64,000 nucleotides of DNA, taken from positions 17,106 through 81,105 of the forward strand of contig NZ_AUCV01000030.1 in the NCBI RefSeq assembly GCF_000429945.1. The letters run 5' to 3'. Of the stretch, positions 62,179 through 64,000 are shown one piece after another (position 1 is the stretch's first letter; each line of letters begins with the position of its first letter). The notes under the pieces were generated by a model, which was not told the origin of the DNA, ran no database searches, and saw nothing but the letters and a program-made list of their open reading frames with translations. The translations under genes were made by a program, and so were the position numbers. This stretch comes from Desulfogranum japonicum DSM 18378 (GTDB lineage Bacteria > Desulfobacterota > Desulfobulbia > Desulfobulbales > Desulfobulbaceae).

Positions 62179-63687
62179 ATGATAGATGAGAACAAAGACA
62201 AGTCTCAGCTGATTGACGAACTGCGGAAAATGCGAAAGCGCGTAGCTAAACTTGAACAGCAGAGAGCTCCCCATACGATCGAAAGTGTGCATAACTGTGC
62301 TCTGCAGGAGAGCGAAGAGCGGCTGCGTCTGGTGCTTGAGGCAACCAACGACGGTATCTGGGATTGGGGTACTGAAACCGGTCAGGTCTACTTCAGTCCG
62401 AGTTATTATACCATGCTGGGTTATGAGCCGAATGAATTTGCACCAACGTATGAGAGTTGGCGTCAACTGGTTCACCCGGATGACCTTGAGGCGAGCGAAG
62501 CAGTTGTGCAAAAAGCTTTGAAGGATCACACGCCGTTTTCCATTGAGTTTCGGATGAAAGCCAAAAACAATGCATGGCATTGGATTCTTTCCCGAGGAAA
62601 AGCGATTGAGAAGGATACAGAAGGAAAACCGCTTCGCATGGTTGGATCTCACACGGATATTACTCAGCGTAAACAAATCGAAGAATCTTTGCGTCTGGCT
62701 CGTTTCATTATTGATACCGCTAATATTGGCATCCAGCTCATTCGATCGGATGGGCAGATACAAGAGGTAAACCCCAAAGCCGCGGAACTCACGGGCTATT
62801 CTAAGGAGGAACTGGAAACGCTTTCTATTAGCGATATCGATCCTGAGGTGGACAGCAAATCCTGGGATTTATTATGGCAAAATTTAATTCAACGCAAAAC
62901 GCAATATCTTTTGAGGGAACATACTAGGAAGGACGGTTCCGTAATTCCTGTGGAGATTTTCAGCAACTCTTTGGAGTATCAAGGGAATCTCTATTCTGTT
63001 GCTTTTGTCCAGGATATTTCTGAACGTAAACAGGCTGAGGAATCCTTACGCATAACGCAGTTCATTTTTGAGAAGGCTCCCATCGGTATATGGAAAATGG
63101 GAAGAGACGCTCAAGTTCTTGATGTCAATGAACAGGGATGTAAGAGTCTTGGTTACAGTAAAGAAAAACTATGCGGTATGGCTGCCTTCGATTTTACACC
63201 GGAACTCCAATCAGAAGATTGGGCAAAGGGGATTGATATACTTGATGAGGTTGGCTCCAGAAGTATTGAAGTGCAACATCAGCGAAGAAATGGTGAGATT
63301 TTTCCAGTCCAGATTGTAGAAAACCTGATACGGTTTGAGGGAAAAGAATTTCATGTTGCTTTTGTTCAGGATATTACGGAGCGCAAGCAGAAGGAGGAAA
63401 TATTACGGGAAAAAGATAGATTGCTTCATGATATCGGCAAAATGGCTAGAATTGGCGCTTGGAAATTTGATCCAAAAACGAATATAGCAAGAACTACCGA
63501 TGAAGTAGCCCGAATATACGATATTGAACATTGTCAAGACGTGCCGGTGGAAACAGGTCTTTCCTTCTATCATGGTGTGCACAGAACAAACCTTGAAAAC
63601 GCGATCTGGAAAGCAGTTGAGAAAGCCACCCCATATGATTTGGAGCTTGAGATGATTTCTGCTAACCCCCATGACAAGGACAAGTAG
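62179..63687 (+). pseudogene. PAS-repeat sensor protein, truncated by an IS110-family element
   Basis: The visible product is about 502 residues. ATG 62179 (MIDENKDKSQLIDELRKMRKRVAKLEQQ) is a coiled-coil start typical of PAS sensor kinases; an upstream TTG at 62134 is less likely. Four PAS domains: about residues 50-170, 175-290, 295-410 and from 420 (HDIGKMARIGAWKFDPKTN). The sequence ends YDLELEMISA and then NPHDKDK before a stop at 63687; the last seven codons appear to come from the inserted element. HisKA and HATPase domains are lost from this side. The gene was probably a soluble sensor kinase. Confidence 0.8.
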
Positions 63688-64000
63688 TCACAACGAAGCA
63701 TGAAACTTGAGTGTTGAAATAGAGGGCGAGTCATAGCTATCCTATATCCTTCTGAAAAAACCGCTTAAATTTAATCATGAAGGAGGATAGCCATGACTCA
63801 AGGACAAGATACCCCAGCGATTTCAATTATTCATCCGGTATGTTGCGGATTGGATGTTCACAAAGAGAAAATATCGGCCTGCCTGCTCACCAGGGGCTCC
63901 CAGGGCCTGGAGGAATCTGAGGTGAGGGAATTTGGAACATTCACCGATGAGCTCATAGAACTCAGAGCGTGGTTGCAAGCAAATGACTGCCCGATTGTGG
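63666..64000 (+). mobile_element. IS110-family insertion sequence, left part
   Basis: The junction is taken as about 63666, where the PAS sensor coding sequence stops matching its family, and the element runs past 64000. IS110 elements usually lack long inverted repeats, so the exact end is not visible. It interrupts the sensor gene at 62179. Confidence 0.75.
63793..64000 (+). CDS. IS110-family transposase (5' part, cut by window edge)
   Basis: ATG 63793 follows AAGGAGGATAGCC. The visible 69 residues include VCCGLDVHKEKISACLL, the first DEDD-catalytic Asp region of IS110-family transposases, then TRGSQGLEE and REFGTFTDELIELRAWL. The rest lies beyond the window. The leader carries GCTATCCT...AGGATAGC as a hairpin. 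The insertion disrupts the PAS sensor gene. Confidence 0.9.
   Translation, partial: MTQGQDTPAISIIHPVCCGLDVHKEKISACLLTRGSQGLEESEVREFGTFTDELIELRAWLQANDCPIV

Noticed and set aside
1..64000. CRISPR arrays, tRNA and rRNA genes
   Set aside because: No regularly spaced repeats, no cloverleaf with CCA-type acceptor and no rRNA-like sequence were seen on either strand; short structured RNAs could still have been missed.

Overview
The window looks like chromosomal DNA of an anaerobic, probably sulfate-reducing Desulfobacterota (Desulfobulbales-like) bacterium. This is an inference from gene content: HprK-related kinase B with an ATP-grasp partner (a 'GAK system' pair typical of that group), the anaerobic glycerol-3-phosphate dehydrogenase genes glpABC, a molybdopterin oxidoreductase, a TauE/SafE exporter of the type common in sulfate reducers, many sensor kinases and sigma-54 signalling. 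No rRNA, tRNA, CRISPR array or dsr gene is visible, so the taxonomy is not proven.

Layout. 1-3.9 kb: end of a GAK-type ATP-grasp gene, the HprK-related kinase and a cytoplasmic molybdopterin oxidoreductase, tightly spaced. 4-6.5 kb: a stand-alone small protein, then a tandem pair of 55- and 66-residue paralogues ending in the same GTERW tail, closed by a clear terminator. 6.5-11 kb: pyk-gap and a porin. 11-21.3 kb: a damaged small gene, a KaiC relic and a run of signalling proteins (REC-HDOD, PAS hybrid kinase, PAS-GGDEF-EAL-REC, PAS/zinc-ribbon-like, REC-PAS-kinase). 21.6-25.8 kb: glpABC on the minus strand; the likely regulator glpR lies at 35.2-36 kb. 26.7-35 kb: an LptA-like protein, an isolated BchE-like radical SAM gene, a small membrane protein, an SLC13-type permease, and pirin with a truncated second copy; a collagen-like gene lies between the two pirin copies. 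36-38.7 kb: a CsgG/DUF4810/DUF799 lipoprotein operon with a methyltransferase. 39-44 kb: a sensor kinase and NtrC-type regulator converging on a Lon protease that has a receiver domain inserted before its AAA+ domain. 44.4-48.9 kb: a TauE/SafE operon and a divergent universal-stress operon, separated by two sigma-54-like promoters and three identical-pattern palindromes. 49-61.5 kb: a triple-repeat secreted protein, tag, a P-loop kinase, an RluA-type synthase, a large PBP1-type enzyme with extra membrane segments, a flavodoxin-like reductase, a broken metallo-hydrolase, a CMD-family protein, an AraC regulator and an EamA transporter. 61.5-64 kb: relics, then a PAS sensor gene truncated by an IS110-family element that runs off the right edge.

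The strongest large-scale signal is an unusual density of short non-coding mobile repeats. At least four families can be recognised by inverted ends: R1 (about 166 bp, TAAGGGTCACGG ends, a long internal palindrome, at least five copies in different states of decay), R2 (about 100-110 bp), R3 (GGTGCGTATRACGCACCCTAC ends) and R5 (about 160 bp, GTGCCTGTCC ends flanked by TA). They sit directly against gene starts and stops and next to many gene relics (KaiC, aldo-keto reductase, SDR, ISL3-type transposase, MBL hydrolase). This indicates a genome undergoing active repeat spread and gene decay.

How the genes may work together: glpABC, GlpR, pyk and gap form a glycerol-3-phosphate to pyruvate route. 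The kinase/NtrC pair, the receiver-bearing Lon and the sigma-54-like divergent promoters next door could form one stress circuit controlling the exporter and Usp proteins. That link is a hypothesis from proximity and promoter architecture only.
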